NCBI GenBank assembly: GCA_026168455.1
Contig: CM047427.1
Span: forward strand, 86,520,670-86,584,669
DNA: 64,000 nt
Reading direction: 5' to 3'
Origin: Theocolax elegans
Lineage: Eukaryota > Arthropoda > Insecta > Hymenoptera > Cerocephalidae
Shown: positions 1 to 14,200 of the stretch, piece after piece
How positions within the stretch are numbered: the first letter of the stretch is position 1
Layout: each line of letters starts with the position of its first letter
Translations under genes and position numbers: made by a program
Notes under the pieces: model-generated
Database searches by the model: none
What the model was told of the DNA's origin: nothing
Seen by the model: only the letters and a program-made list of their open reading frames with translations

Positions 1-317
1 AAGCGAGCTTCCTGTTTAAAATATTTTTTACGTATTTGTACGTTACAGTATATGCGCAAAAGTAGGCTCGTTGTTTAAAGCTTTTGTATTAAGCCCTCAT
101 TGTTAGTTCAAATTTCAGTTTTAATTATAAGCAACCTAAAAGTCGTAAATTATTTACCTGTGTGTATTTTGATATTAAATGTTTTTATAGTTGCTATATT
201 ATTAGTATTACTTGTATTTCTAACTTTGCTATATACAAATTTCAACTAGCGTAATAAAATGCTTTTGCAGTCTGGACATTATTACTCATACAATCTGACG
301 AAGTGAAATATACATAA

Positions 318-332
318 ATATATATATATATA
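318..332. repeat. short (TA)n tract
   Basis: About seven TA units in AT-rich flanks. Confidence 0.85.
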
Positions 333-1552
333 TTTCTCCTTAAAAAATGATAACTCACACCTGTTATTTCGTCATTAATTTACATATTTGAAGTAACGAT
401 AAATTAATGCCAGACAATGGCAATTGGTGAATTCTTGGATTCCAAATTTTTTTGGGTTTCCTTCGGATCACTTGTTGGGACTCGACACACTCGTTTCAGA
501 GAATTAACGTAAATCCCACAGGCAGTTTATAATCTGCGATTTGCCGAAGATACGATCAGTAGAAACTCTCTTGGATCTTGTGAATGATCACCGGCCACTA
601 CAGGTGTTGGTATGCGGAATTATTACGTTAACTCTCGGAAAGCTTCATTTTTCATTGTGTTTCTCCACGCACTAGTACAAGTTGTTAAAAATTTAATATA
701 ATGAACTACAGTCGCTTAAATTAACGTTTACTGCACAGTAGTTATATGCAGTAATGTTATACTGTGTTTGTACATTACACGTTGCACAACCATCTACTTT
801 ATACAATTTACCGTAATTTATATAGTAAATGTAAAACATGGCAAATTTAATTAAAAATTTAATTTACATTTCAAATTTATAAATATTTGAAATAAATAAA
901 ATTATCGAGGCAGCTACCCACGCGGTAGAAACGGGCAAAAATTATTTATTTCGACTTTTTATGTTGATTATTTATAGATTATAACAAATTTTATATTCAT
1001 CGACTATAAATATTCTGCAATTAAAATCTCCAGTGAATAAATCGTTCTATCAAACCCACGCGATTTCCGATTATACCACGAATATCAGGCACGCATTTAA
1101 AGTCGATTTAAATTCTAATTTAAAGTCGTGTCATCACCGTAAGTAACACCGCGCGGTCCAACGAAGTAAAAGAAAAAAAAAGCGGGGAAAAAAAGAGCAA
1201 GATATCTCTTCCTGTATATACATACCGCATGGGAAAAAGGACGTCGGAAAGATAGAGACGATCGGTAAAAGGAAAGTCTTCCTTCCTTTCTCGCTCCAGG
1301 GTGTTGCACTTTAAAAGATACACTAATCGGTAGGCAGCCGCGGAGGATCGATGAGAAAGGGAGAATAGTTTAAGCGCACAGGTGAAACACGAGAAGCGCG
1401 ATGGAAGGGTCGGTTCTCACTTGTTCCGGTGTGGGAAAAATCTAGGCCCAGGTTTTGGATTTTTGCATACATTAATCTACTTATGTATGGGCGGACCTCG
1501 TGTATTCCCCCACTTTCTAAGGCATATACATACCTTAGAAATGTTTAAATGT

Positions 1553-1576
1553 ATACATACATACATACATACATAC
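1553..1576. repeat. (ATAC)6 microsatellite
   Basis: Six perfect ATAC units. They follow a short inverted repeat around CTAAGG/CCTTAG at about 1517-1539. Confidence 0.9.
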
Positions 1577-1970
1577 AGACGCACACACGTATATACGATG
1601 CATCCTCGCGCGACATAGCCGCTACCTGTCGCTCAATGGAAACTGGATACCTACCTGTTGCTCCTTATGGGAAGATTTTTCGATCCGCTCTATACCTTCC
1701 ACCCTGTTTGTGTGCGGCGTGAACGCCGTGTGAGAGAGAAAGGTCCTATGGCTTTCAACGAAGAACCCAAGGCGCCATGTATACACGGAAACTTTTTGCG
1801 GCGCTCTATACGGGGCTAATGGAAATCTAACGGAAGGACTCGCTTTTTTTTCTTTCTTTCACCGAGGGATTTTTTTTTCCTCCGATGCACCGCTGCGCAG
1901 GATTGTGTAATCTATGTGATTTTTTATCGCGGGATATTCGTCCTGATGAGAAACTCGAGGCTAACCGTTT

Positions 1971-1998
1971 ATATATATACATACATACATACATACAT
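1971..1998. repeat. TA/ATAC microsatellite
   Basis: TA units pass into five ATAC units. Confidence 0.9.
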
Positions 1999-4922
1999 GC
2001 ATATATGAACCAAGTTTTCGACGTTTAGGACGCGGCTGCTCATTATGCATCGGTTAGGTTATAAAAAATGCATTTCCGTTGGTAAGTTATTAAGTTATGA
2101 ATTTAAATGAATGTATATACATAATTAATTTTAATATTGCGAGATTTACCATTATTTAAAATTATAACCAAAAATCTGTAATTTTACGTAAACATTGAAA
2201 ATTTTAATAATGTTTTTTAAAAGAAAATAAAAAGGTATCCTCTAGTTAGATTTACATAGCACAACCAACATGTTTCCCCCGACAAATTAACTAACGCAAA
2301 AAGGTTTGTCCCAGTATTTTATCATCGAATGCTAATCAAGAAGTATCGAAAGAACCACTCGAACCTTAAACTGTTCACACGCGGTTCGACAATTCGTTTA
2401 TCAAAATTTCGTTCGTGCACACTTGATCCAGCTCGACCGAGGAACTCCCCGAGCCTTAGGAATAAAAAAAAAATCACTGACTACGTACAAGGGAGATCTC
2501 GGTGCAATTCGCGCGCGAGATACGTCGACATGCGCCGTGATTTCCGTGGATAACGACGCAAGCGATTTTCCCGCGAGCTGGCTCGGTCCTTTTTCGATCG
2601 TTGGTCCCGTGTACGGTCGCATCGATACGAGAGGGGCTTCGTACAAGCCTCGTCCGATTTGCCCTGGTATATAGCTTTATTTCGCGCGGAAAATCCAATG
2701 GTTAATTTATCGCGATTTTATGTGGTTCGAGGTGCGAGCCTCTTCGAAACGTCGATCGAGATCGCAATCTTCGCGAGAATCGCGTATATACCAAAATACC
2801 TGATAACCATAATCGGTATATTTGTTTGTAACATTCAAACGAGAAGAAGGTGTAATAGGAGATGACTTGGTAAATGGGTCATGTTAGCACGGGTATACGC
2901 GCACCGTTAGAATTTCTTCGAGTCCGATGCTACTGGATTTTTAGGGAATTCGTTGCGGAACAAGTTGCATACTTGAAATTCAAGAACCTAATCAATAATA
3001 TATATTCCCCATTATTTTCTATACGTATTTATAGATTTACGTAATGGATTTACGTATCGGATGATTATATCCAAGTTAAAATAAAATGAAACGCGTCAAC
3101 AGGAGAAAGCGAAGGTATATAACAAAAAGGAAAATTAGACGCGGAAAGAAAAATAGAAGCTGGGTAAAAGTCGAAGAAAGAGAGAAGGTTTGCTTTCTCG
3201 TGTAACCCCGTGAGAACGGCGAGCGTATGTGTAACGCCGATTTTCCCTGTCAGCGATCGCGGGGGATAAGATGCGCAGTGTCGAGTTATCCAATTCTCTG
3301 CGCGGCCGATAATTATCATCGTTGGTGGTCTACAATCGAAAGCCAAATGTAGTTACCATGTGATTCGTCTTTCAGATGTCAGAATCTTTCATGAAACTGT
3401 ACTTATTTTATTATGTTTCTTAAAAACCGTAACTCTAAAACGTTTGAAAATATATAAATTTTAACAATTAGATTTGATTTCACGGTAGCGCTATTTATTT
3501 ATTTTCGGAAATACTAAATTTTTACAATTGTTACTAAGTTTATGTTTTAGAAGGCAAGAAGGCAAGAATTTAAGTAAATAAATATAAAAATAAAATATAA
3601 ATAATGCCTAGTAGCTTACTCACTGTTGAATAAAACTCTTGGTAAGTTAACAAAAAAAAGTATGTACAGACGATTTTGATTATCCCAAATCGTATCGCTT
3701 TAATGAGATTCGTAATACGTCACAATCGAATCATCCGACCGTTACAGTATCCGCCGTAAACTCGGCGAGTCGAATTGTAAAAACTCCAGGTTGAGGACTC
3801 GTTAAGCTCAATGAGCCGGTTTTGATGAATTCGCACGGTGTAATTCGATTATACTATTATTCAAATAAATTTATGATCGATTTTGCATCGCTCGAAATAT
3901 TATACTGCGTCTTGTATTTTTTAATGCGTTATAAGACTTCAAAGTATTTTTAACCAGACGTTTAAAATGTGTATATGCTTATTGAATGCGGAGCTTGATT
4001 TAATTATACATAAATAAATACATTTCAATGGATTAGAAATGGTATGCGAAATGATTATCAATGTTAAAATAATATAAACGAATTCATTGTGTGCTACCCC
4101 TCAATAAGACGTAGTCGATTAAAAAAAAATTGTCTCGTTATTTGACCGTTCACTCGTACATGGTAAATTAATATTTATTTATTATACACTTATGACATTA
4201 ACAACGTAATAAACGTCCAATTAAATTTGCAAAAGTATGTAATTAAAGACGTGGTACGACGAGAAAGAAATATCATGTGGGAAACGTCAATGTTACTGTT
4301 TTATATTGCTAAGAGATCAGTGGATCACTAATCACGGCACTTATTTGTGTATGTGGTTTAGGTATACTTACGGTTTCATCAGATAAGTGTCTGAGACATC
4401 AGTTTCTTGTGGGAAAATAAATACGGTGTCATTCAAGATAATCTCAAGTAATTAAGAATTTTGATTGATTTAACTCTATTCAGAATTATCGCACTTCGTG
4501 AATAATAATACATTTATTTCTAGTCATTCAACAAATTACGTGGAAATTTATGTTTTTTTTATATAACTTTTAGTAATATAGTTACTATATTCAATAACTT
4601 CAATCGGTGAGAAGATTTTAACAATATTGTACTTATTCTAATAAAGTAACAACTCTGTGATTATGATTATCAAATAATAACAACTACTGTTTAAATAACG
4701 AAAGTTAAATAGAATAGTGTAAAGGGATATTATTAATTTTGAAATAAAAAGGGCAGGAAATCAATGACTTACGTATGAATATATAAATTTAAGATATAAG
4801 GTGATAAAAAAAGAAGAAGCAGCATCCCGATTGCTTAACACCGATCTAACATCGATGATCTTATGTGAAAAACAAGAATTGATTAGTCACGCTTATACGA
4901 TCTCCGGCTCAGTCTCGAGTTA

Positions 4923-4983
4923 CCCTTTTTGCCCTTTCTTTCTCTCTTACTCTCTTTTTCGGTCTCTCGCTCTCTTCTCTCCC
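4923..4983. repeat. C/T-rich low-complexity tract
   Basis: Imperfect CT and TTTC units. It generates a long serine/leucine-rich frame on the plus strand that I do not regard as coding. Confidence 0.8.
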
Positions 4984-6033
4984 GAAAGTGGCCACAACGT
5001 CGAGTCGGAAGGAACGAACGTTTTTCGGCGCAGGGGGCAGGTGCTGTAGACCCCCACAGCTTCATGGGAGTCTTTCACTCGGGAGAGCTGGTGAGAGAAT
5101 TTTGGACCGTCGAGTGAAGATCAGCTTGCGGTCATTCCCTGGGAAATTCAACTCTATGCGCGTTTTCCCGCGGATAATATTAGTATATATACATATACCT
5201 ATACGTGCGATCCCATTCATTCACTCTTTTGTGCCTCCGAGATTTTCCGTGAGACGATCTCTCGTAAGTGGACAATTAGCTAAAGAATCTGTCCCGCTGT
5301 TAGAGTCAATGTGCGCGCACGACACAGCTCTCGAGAGTTTGGGAAGTGTTTGTAACACTACTTTTTTCTTTCTATTCAACGTATTTCCAGTGTACGTGGC
5401 ACAAAACTGCGAGGATCCTTCAAGTGGCTTGTAAATGTACTTTAACATCTTTTCTATACGAATTGGGTTGTTAAAGATGTATTGCAATTTTCCTTCTTCT
5501 TAGAACATTGCACAATACCTTCCTTGGCATTTCAATACCGGCGAAAATATATGTTTAAATCAATTCCGAGGAAGTTGTTGCAGTTTTAAATTCTCTTTCT
5601 CCTCTATACATTTTTAACCTTTAAATTTGAATTCAAAATACAATATTTTCCTTTAAAAAGTAAATTATGTAACACACAAATATTTTACACATTTTCTTAC
5701 GTTATTTAATACGTGCATCGTGAAAAAGTGTATATAAATGTTTATAAAAATATATTATATTTTATAAGGTTATCCAAATCCAAATGAAAAGAAACGCTCG
5801 AGAAACCTGAAAATCTTTAAATAACTTTTTCAACCTGGAGTTTGACAGCCATAAGTGTTAAATAACGCTCGAGTAATGTATATCGCGAAAAGCGTTTTGG
5901 CTGATGAAGCCAAGAGTCGGCGCAACTGTTTGAGTCGGCCGTTACATTATCTTGTTAAGTTTTTGCTCGCGCCATGTAATCACACTTCTGTCATAACTCG
6001 CTGTCGTATATATATACGTACATATGGGTGTAC

Positions 6034-6063
6034 CTGTGTGTGTGCGTGTGCGCGCGCGCGTGT
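6034..6063. repeat. alternating GT/GC tract (Z-DNA-prone)
   Basis: Thirty bases of strict purine-pyrimidine alternation, TG repeats passing into CG repeats. It lies just after a TA/CGTA stretch. Confidence 0.85.
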
Positions 6064-6871
6064 AATAATATTAAGTCCCACAAATGGTCTTGGACGAAAT
6101 GAAAATTCCTTCAGTAGCATCCAGCATCCAATTTTCACGTTTAACGATTTTTTCGATCTATTAATTTCTTACATCCAGACGAGGCGTGGTATATTTTCAT
6201 ATTTAGAGCCTCCGCAAACCGTTTCGGTGTGCGACTTTTTTATTTTAATTTTCATGTTTAGAAATTGTAGTTTACAGTAAAATTGGATGCAGCTCGGTTA
6301 CAAGGTTCGTTTTGCAATAACATCATCGATATTGTATGTTTTATTTCTATTTATTTACATTATTTATATTTAAATAAGATAGATGATTTTTCTATATTAA
6401 AGGACTCAAATTTATAAACAAATTATTTAAATTATTTAATTTGTAACGGTTTGAATAACATATCTTAAAGATAATAATACATCTTATGATTATACGAAAC
6501 GGTAATAATCGGAGCATCGATCCTATAGAAACCGTCAACGGATCGAACGAAGATATGCAGTCGTAAGTTAATAAAATGCGCAACAAGCTACCCGCCCGCT
6601 CACAAGCGTACACACATGGATTTATCGACGTAATGGGCCCACCCTTAAATATGCTTTCACAATTTCGCAATCTCGACGACCTGTGGCCTATACGACAAAA
6701 GTAACTTTCGCACGATCGGTGTAGCACTGCTAGTACACGACCACCTGTGCGGAGAGACTTCAGACAATTCTATGCTCCTCGACTTCTACACGTAGTTATA
6801 CGTATATACGTATATATGTCACACACACAGACGCACATTCACACACAATCCAAAGTAAAAATTTCACTAAA

Positions 6872-6906
6872 AGAGAGGGGAGAGAAAGAGAGAGAGAGAA
6901 AGAGAG
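6872..6906. repeat. (GA)n microsatellite
   Basis: Imperfect GA tract with GGGG and AAA interruptions. Confidence 0.9.
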
Positions 6907-8741
6907 TTTGCTAACCTGTGCCACTAGGACCGCTCTCGCCCCCCGTTGGCTTTGCTCCATCATGTAAGTACAACCTGCAGTCACTTCCCACGGAAGCGGA
7001 AACTGCGCGCCCTTTTATAAGGGGTGCCAGAGGAATTTCTGAAGAGTCGAGAGGGATTGTGTGATCGTCCAGAAAAACACCGTTGTCGATATTTTGTTCA
7101 TACGTGTATATATATCCTATAGGGGTGAAAGTAAAAGACTTGATAGGACATTTTGCATCAGATCATCTCCCGGAATCTTGTTCTTCAACTATACTCCTAA
7201 CCGACTGATTTTTCCGTTGCTTACCGTAAATTCAAGGACAGATGTTTGGGAAACGTGTACGTATATCTGGGGTCAACGGAAAAAAACATTAACTTTCTTT
7301 GTCCCGGTGTAGCGCGAAATATCGATGTCTCTTTTGATACGGTTCTTAGGTGAGAGGGAAATCTGTCTATTTTTACGACTTGAGAAAATGGCACTTTGGG
7401 TTGACGGTGTCTATAACGAAGATATAATAAGCAACGGTTAGTTAGGTTTGCGGTTTCATTTTATCTTTCGCATCTAGCAATATCGTTAAAAATAATACGT
7501 TATACTTAGTTACTTGTAACTCCAATTGACTGTCTAACGAAAAAATGATCTTTCCTTACCTTTCAAATTGATCAACACTTTCGATCATATTGTATCTCAA
7601 TTACAATCGGATTATAAAAATCCATAAATATTAGCATTTTAATTAAAATTAAGTAATTTTAACGAATCTTCATTGAGGTAATGCACAAATACTAATCGCT
7701 TATTAAAATGCAACCAGTACTTTTGCCCATCAAAATTCTAATTAAGAAAATGGTTATAAATTATTTAACCAAGTACTGCAGGATCATAGAATTAATTTTC
7801 GAGTAACAATTTATGGCAACTAAAGGTAAGTTCGTAATTCAACGCGACCGAGTGAAAAAAGTGTATAACCGTGCATATATCTCATTCTTAACTAAAGATA
7901 CGCTCGCCGACAATCACTTGCGAATTGTCTTCACGTCAAAAGCAATCAAGCCAGGCCCCCGCGCGTATTCACAATTTATTAACGTTTCGACATGAGAGCG
8001 CCATTCTCAGTCACGAAAGAGAACCGCGTATGCGAATCGTCTATAAGCCCCATACCCATACACAAATAATAGATTTCTTCTTCGCGCAATAATAATATTG
8101 AACAATCCTCTTGATCTTCGATGTGCCGTTCGTACAATTTTTTCTTTCTCTTTGTTGTTTCACCAACCATTCGCAAGAAAGAATCGTTTTCTCAGCTCTT
8201 ACTCTTTCTTTTTAGATATTCTATACGTCTTATCTTACTCATAATGAAAACGAAATAAATTAATTTACTTACGTAGGTTTCGCAATGTATAGATAAACAC
8301 TCGAGACCCTCAAATAACAAAGTTGTTATATTTGCTCGTTTAAAATTTTAATTTTTAATATAACAAAAATATCAACTTCTTCGTATTTATACAAATTATA
8401 CCCTACTAACACTAATTTCGATTGATTTCTTTATTTACTCGCATCAAGTAATACAAAAATTTAAGTGATGATATTCTTATAATAATTTTTACTGGACAAA
8501 ATATACTGTAATATGAAATTACGCGGTGTCGAAATCCAAAAAATTATTAAAAAATCCAGTAAAATTTGCAAGAAATTTTGTATGTTCTACTAGAATCCAT
8601 TGTTTACCGGAAAGTACTATCGTTTTTTGAATATTGTCAGAGTCAGTGATTGGTTTACTAAAGACTATGGTAATTTTTATTAGAATTTTTTTCGTCCGTG
8701 TAGTTTTTTTTTATCATGAGTTTATATTAGTTTAAAATTGT

Positions 8742-8778
8742 ATATATACCTGAGAGGAAATGTATCTCAGGTATATAT
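8742..8778. other. perfect 14-bp inverted repeat with 9-nt loop
   Basis: Left arm 8742-8755 (ATATATACCTGAGA) is the exact reverse complement of 8765-8778. A GA microsatellite follows three bases later. The stem is too short for a typical animal miRNA precursor. Confidence 0.8.
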
Positions 8779-8781
8779 CAT

Positions 8782-8798
8782 GAGAGAGAGAGAGAGAG
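8782..8798. repeat. (GA)8 microsatellite
   Basis: Perfect GA units immediately after the inverted repeat at 8742-8778. Confidence 0.9.
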
Positions 8799-11240
8799 GC
8801 GCACTTAAAAAAAAAGAGGCACTCCACAGGTCCTCGACCCTAACACATATCCGCCTTTTTTCCTCGCGGCTTCCGGGATCGAAGGATCGCCGGAAACGTT
8901 TAGGCCTCGTCACGCTTGTTTTAATTACCACATATGAGCGCACCTTCGTGGGGAGTGCCTCTCTATGGTCCAATCGACACCTGGCATCGACCACAGGGAA
9001 TTAATTTTTCGGATTAACTTATCGCGACCTGCTACTGCGCCCGTGATGAAGAACGGGGTTAAGACCGGCTAAGACCTCGCCTTCTTTTAATCATTTCCGG
9101 GAGGTGACATCCTCTCTTACAATTTCGGTTTATCCGTACATGACGCGTGTCACGCGTAACTCCTTGCACTTTTTGATATGTGAAGTAACCAGAAATACGA
9201 TTTCGAGGATTAGCATATGCACTTATTCAATAATGTCGTTAATTGTGTACACCTTCGGAACCAAGTAAATCTTGAGATTGATACAACTGATACACACACG
9301 CACATCACACATATGCGTATGATCGTTACAAAAAAATTAATTTCATTCTCGATTTATTATTAAGCATTTTCAATTAGCAATTGCGTACCCATAATCACGC
9401 TTTCATCTGAACCTTAAAATTCATTCATAAATCAATAAAATTGAATTGGTATAACTGTCTGATGTATATTCAAAAGTTGTAACGTCTTAAGAATATTTTA
9501 AATTAAATATAGTCGTACGCTAACTCTCACATTACATAAATTAAGATATAATTTTATATTTAACATAAAATCTTAAGCTTTATTATAAAAGTTTTTCTAT
9601 GCTAAACTAAATTTTATGGTATTTCGCACATTTTTATAGTTTTATTCCTGTATTAACCGTGAAAATGTAGTATAAAAAATGTATTAAATATTGGATTATA
9701 TATATTTATTAAATGTAACTAAATTTTGTCAAATTTTACAAATTTAAAATTAAATTACACACGCGTTAAATTATATTTTTTTGTGTTTATTTATACCGGT
9801 AAATATTTACAGTTTACGTGAACGATAAATGAATTAAAATGAAAATTGAGAAATACGATTACCGTGTAACTCTGTTAACAAGCGTGTTAACAATTTCACA
9901 ACGATTAGAGTCGGTAGAGCTGTCACGGGTCTGTCAGTTTAGAGCAGTCATAGTTTTATAGAAAGAATAAGTTTTGTATATTTTTTCTTGCACAATCACG
10001 TGGAATTCGAAGAAAAAAGACAAGCTCTTGAAAAGTTTGATGTTTTCTTTGGAGGGGTGCACCACTCGAGAGGACAATTTCCCTTGGAAAAAGAAAAAAA
10101 TTTTACGGGCGGTTTACCACAAAGCGAGTTGGTGAGACAGGATAGACACAATTGTAGAGTATACGAAGCGCGGAAAAGGAACCCGTAGAGCCTTTAAGCG
10201 GTGCGCTTCCATATCAAACTATATACTGCATATATACATCCCGCGCTTCTGGTATCCGTTTCGGGGTGCTCATTGTCTCGGGACGCGTCTTATAAGGAGA
10301 GCTTTGAAGGAGCCGCGCGCACTGCCACTTCGGGGCGACTGTTAAATTAGGCGAAAAACTTGCTCCCAACCGCTTTTCAGGTTTAGGTTTAGGATTGCAA
10401 CCAGCCCGAATTTTCCGGGGTCCGAGGTCACCGAGCTCATTGTACCAAGTGGGTTAAGTTACCTACGTCCGGGCAATCCGAGCGTAATTAATGAACCGAG
10501 TTCCAGGCGCAGGGTTTAATACGGCTTTTACAAGCTTGGAATTCGTGCTGGATCATATCTCTCCGTCGTTTTATTTAGTTCAGTATGCTCACTCAAATTG
10601 CGGAGAAGGATCCTTTACTGATGAGACCTAAAATTCCTTATTATTCAATTACTCGTTTAATCATTTTAATTTATCTTTCAGGTTATTTTCCTTAAATAAA
10701 CTTGCTTTGAAATTTAGTGCGAATTCAACCGCGGCTATATACAAATGATGTATTGTAAATTATTTTAATGATTGATCGGACCACTCTTTCGAAACATGAA
10801 AAATCTGTCTATTTTTTTATTGTACATTTTTCTCGGTATACGCGATCACTCTATTATCCTAGAATATCAGTTTACCTGTGAATATAAGACTATCAATAAC
10901 TCGGGACGTTAAAAATCTCATAAGTTACCAATCATAAAAAATAGTAACGACTCTCATAAATATCTTCATTACAACCGAATACAAACTTCAGGTCAAACCG
11001 TTCGCGTGTACTTAATTTAATTAACAATCCACGGCAAAGGCAAACTCGAGGGCGCAGCTTTCGACTCGGCAACCGACTTGTATACCAAGAAAATCTATTC
11101 CAACCGGTGTTTTTGCCTGGTTTCCGCTAGTTTACGTAGCAAGCAGTTTTGGCTGCAGGCCAGTACGGTACTCACTTAATAGTCGTCATCATTCTAGCGC
11201 CGAGATGGACGATTAACCTCGGCCACAGGGCGCCTATACC

Positions 11241-11271
11241 CTCTCTCTCTCTCTCTCTCTCTCTCGCTCTT
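11241..11271. repeat. (CT)n microsatellite
   Basis: About 12 CT units plus CGCTCT. It doubles as the pyrimidine tract of the acceptor-donor site at 11281. Confidence 0.95.
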
Positions 11272-11281
11272 TCTCCGACAG

Positions 11282-11287
11282 GTGAGT
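11282..11287 (+). other. candidate recursive splice site (ratchet point)
   Basis: A 30-base CT tract (11241-11270) and TTTCTCCGACAG form an acceptor ending at 11281. It is followed immediately by the donor GTGAGT at 11282-11287. Adjacent acceptor and donor with no exon between is the known layout of recursive splice sites in long insect introns. Alternatively it is the donor of a normal exon, since one frame is open from a possible acceptor at 11157 to this donor. Confidence 0.35.
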
Positions 11288-14200
11288 ACGCGAAAGGCCC
11301 CCAGGCTATTCTCTCGTATATTAAGCTATTAAACAAACTCTACTTTTCCGTGTGATGAAATTCCATTTGCGTGATTTTCCTTTCTCTATACACACATCTA
11401 CGATTCAGTTTCTAATATATATATATATACATATACTCGATTTTTATATCGGTTCCTAACCACACGAATATATTTATTTTATTAGCTCGGTTTTTTCGAC
11501 CGAGGGGCAATCGTTGTTATGCTTGGCATTATAATTTCATCTTGCCAAAGAAAGAGTTTCTAATTATGAGATTTTGATCTTTAATGCGAGGCGGTTTATT
11601 TTACAAACCCACGCGCGAGTCCCACACTCCCCTTGCGATCTGTAGCTCTTGATTTCGTCAAGACAATCAAGCCGCAATCATATAAAATTGATATATTTGT
11701 ACTTAATATGCAATTTATAAACAATGTTTATCATTCCATATCAATCAATATTTTTATTTACAATATTCTCTAAGATATATATAATGAATGCGTTAACACA
11801 ATATAAATTATTCTCCTGCATTTATTTTAAATCTTATTTTATATTTATTACGATTGGTAATAAGCAATTATTAATTACACCATTCTTCAAGCGTTCTTTA
11901 TCTTTCAACTTTAATTTATTCCTAGATACTCGAATCATTCGTACTATATATATATATTTATGTACTAACTAATTATGTAAAAATAATGATTACGATTTTC
12001 TATAGCCAACAACCTATTTGATATTATATCTATCAAAATAGTACAATAATCTTTAATCTATAAAATCTAAATGCAATTCTTACTAGTTGACTGATTATAC
12101 TATTATTCGGACTAGAAACTTACAAATTGATATGCGATAATAATACGACAGCCTTTAATCGTGTAATGACAATACTTTTTGACTTATTCAATAACATATT
12201 AAAAAAATTAGCGACAAATTTGTTGTGGTAGAAAATAAGGGAAACTAATAATTTCATATATTTCAAGAGAGATGAAGATAGAGCAAAGCGTTAAACTTGT
12301 AAGAATACACAAAACCGGATAATAATTGTAGAGGAAGATGTGACGTTACGTTACGATATTATTAAATTAATTTAGAAAGTAGCTATTCGAAGGTCGAAGG
12401 GTAAAGGCAGCGTGCGTGACGCTCGTCCTTTTTCTATATCGTGTGATATCGCGCGAACCTGTCGTAGCTTTTAATCCCGACGGTCGAACAGAGAATGAAG
12501 GTGATCTTGACAAAAGGTCGGACCATTCAGTTTGTCTCTCCTCAAACGCGTTTTTCATATGTTAAAACGCGCGTCGTCGCCGAATGAAAAAGGGAGACGA
12601 AGCGTGATACTGAATCAAATCTGTCTTAATAAAGGATATGCTGCCGCTTAAAAAAAAGGGAGCGTGGGATCAGTATAGCAAGGAAGGAAGACACGAAGAA
12701 AAAAACCGAGTCCACCGATTCTCCGATGAATGAGAGAGGTGAAACTCGTCGCGATAGCAATATCTTCCAAAGGAAAAGGTCGTGTATGTTTTTTCTATTT
12801 CTTTTCTTTCAATCTTTGCTACATCTTGTAGAAGCCAGAGGAAGTAACTGTCGATCTCCCATTCTCGTATAAATGCATCGACAGGAAATTTAAAATTGCT
12901 TTGTGATGTGACAATCGAATGTTATTTTATCAAATATTTCTTTTAATGATAATAATCAATGTTAATATTGTGATCATACACTGCTTTTTCTTAATAATTT
13001 TAAATTTGTGTAGTACTTACAGTTGTAAATAGTAGATATATAATATTTTCGAAGTAAAACATTAAAAATAAAATTTTATTTGTTAAAAAATTTTAATTTA
13101 ATTTAATTATAAGCACAAAAAAATGTAAAGGACTGTTACTCCTTTTTAATATACTAAACAATTTAATAATTTACAATTTATATCTCATACTTTATAATAG
13201 GGTCAAATAATTTCTGGTACAATTAATCATTGATAAAAAAGAGTGTAAAAGTAGGAACAAAATACTAATAAAAGCAATAAATCGCGGTGATTTATTGAAA
13301 GAAAGTACTCGATAAATTATGTATTTTCTATACTATATAACTACCATAATTCCAAGTCCAAGTACGAAGCGAGTCCTCGGAAAAAGATTTTCCCATTATC
13401 CCATTAATTAAAGCGTTTAATAATATTCCCATCTTAATACTGAACGATCGCTCCAATTAAATTTCTAGAAGTACGGTGTAATTACCGAAAGATCAAAATC
13501 CATTTTTCCTCGGTGAAACCGTCAAACAATACGAGAAGAACCCACAACGAGCGATGGAATGAGAAAAAACAAATGAAGGATAATTGCCTCGGATATCGAA
13601 TTACCGCGGCGTTACGGTGAATTATATATAAAAAAAAAAGTCGGAAGAAAATCCTTTTCCGGGCAAGAGGCGAGGGAGCATGCCGAGATTCGTGACTCGT
13701 GGCAAATGAGGAGCTGTCTCGCTTCTGCTGTATATATACGAGACGAGTCCAAGGGAGCTACGCAGTCGGATTTCAAGTTTCACTGGACGTACCGTCGATA
13801 TCAAAAATTGTCTTATAAGTAATATATTATTTTATTTTAATAACTATACAATATTTACAATACTATTACGTATACTGTTACATTAATTGTATGAATCAAT
13901 TATGGATCATGTATATCTTAATAAGAATCAAACAATGTTTCACAATATTAATACGTTAAATTACACAATTCTAAGGCTTAAATAATATGGAATTTGTGAT
14001 AAATTAACATTGTCCTTCACGTACCGATGAGCTTGACGTACTGATTTCATGACTTTGATTAACCATGAAAAATATAACGCAATTTTAAATCTATTTATTA
14101 AAAATAAATAAAAATAAATATCCGTAAAAAGAATTTAATGTACAATAATAATAGTCGAATTACTTTTTCTGCTCGTTATGTGTAATTTTTTTTCTAAAAT

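Larger units (their letters stand above)
1..11157. other. no supported gene; AT-rich DNA with CpG-rich patches
   Basis: AT-rich at 1-1110, 2060-2300, 3360-4800, 5600-5860, 7440-8760 and 9180-9960. CpG-richer patches lie at about 2380-2790, 4900-5330, 8820-9180 and 9990-10560. A short ATG frame at 7813 meets a perfect donor (AAAG/GTAAGT at 7825) after four codons, but no partner exon was found. Confidence 0.6.

Noticed and set aside
1553..1998. Regular ATAC arrays considered as CRISPR-like or satellite
   Set aside because: Simple tetranucleotide microsatellites without spacers; the genome is eukaryotic.
7813..7995. 60-codon frame beginning MATK
   Set aside because: A perfect donor (GTAAGT) occurs after the fourth codon and the downstream composition is not convincing; no upstream or downstream exon could be paired.
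10381..10396. Telomere-like TTTAGG repeats
   Set aside because: Only two units, and the insect telomere repeat is TTAGG; no array.
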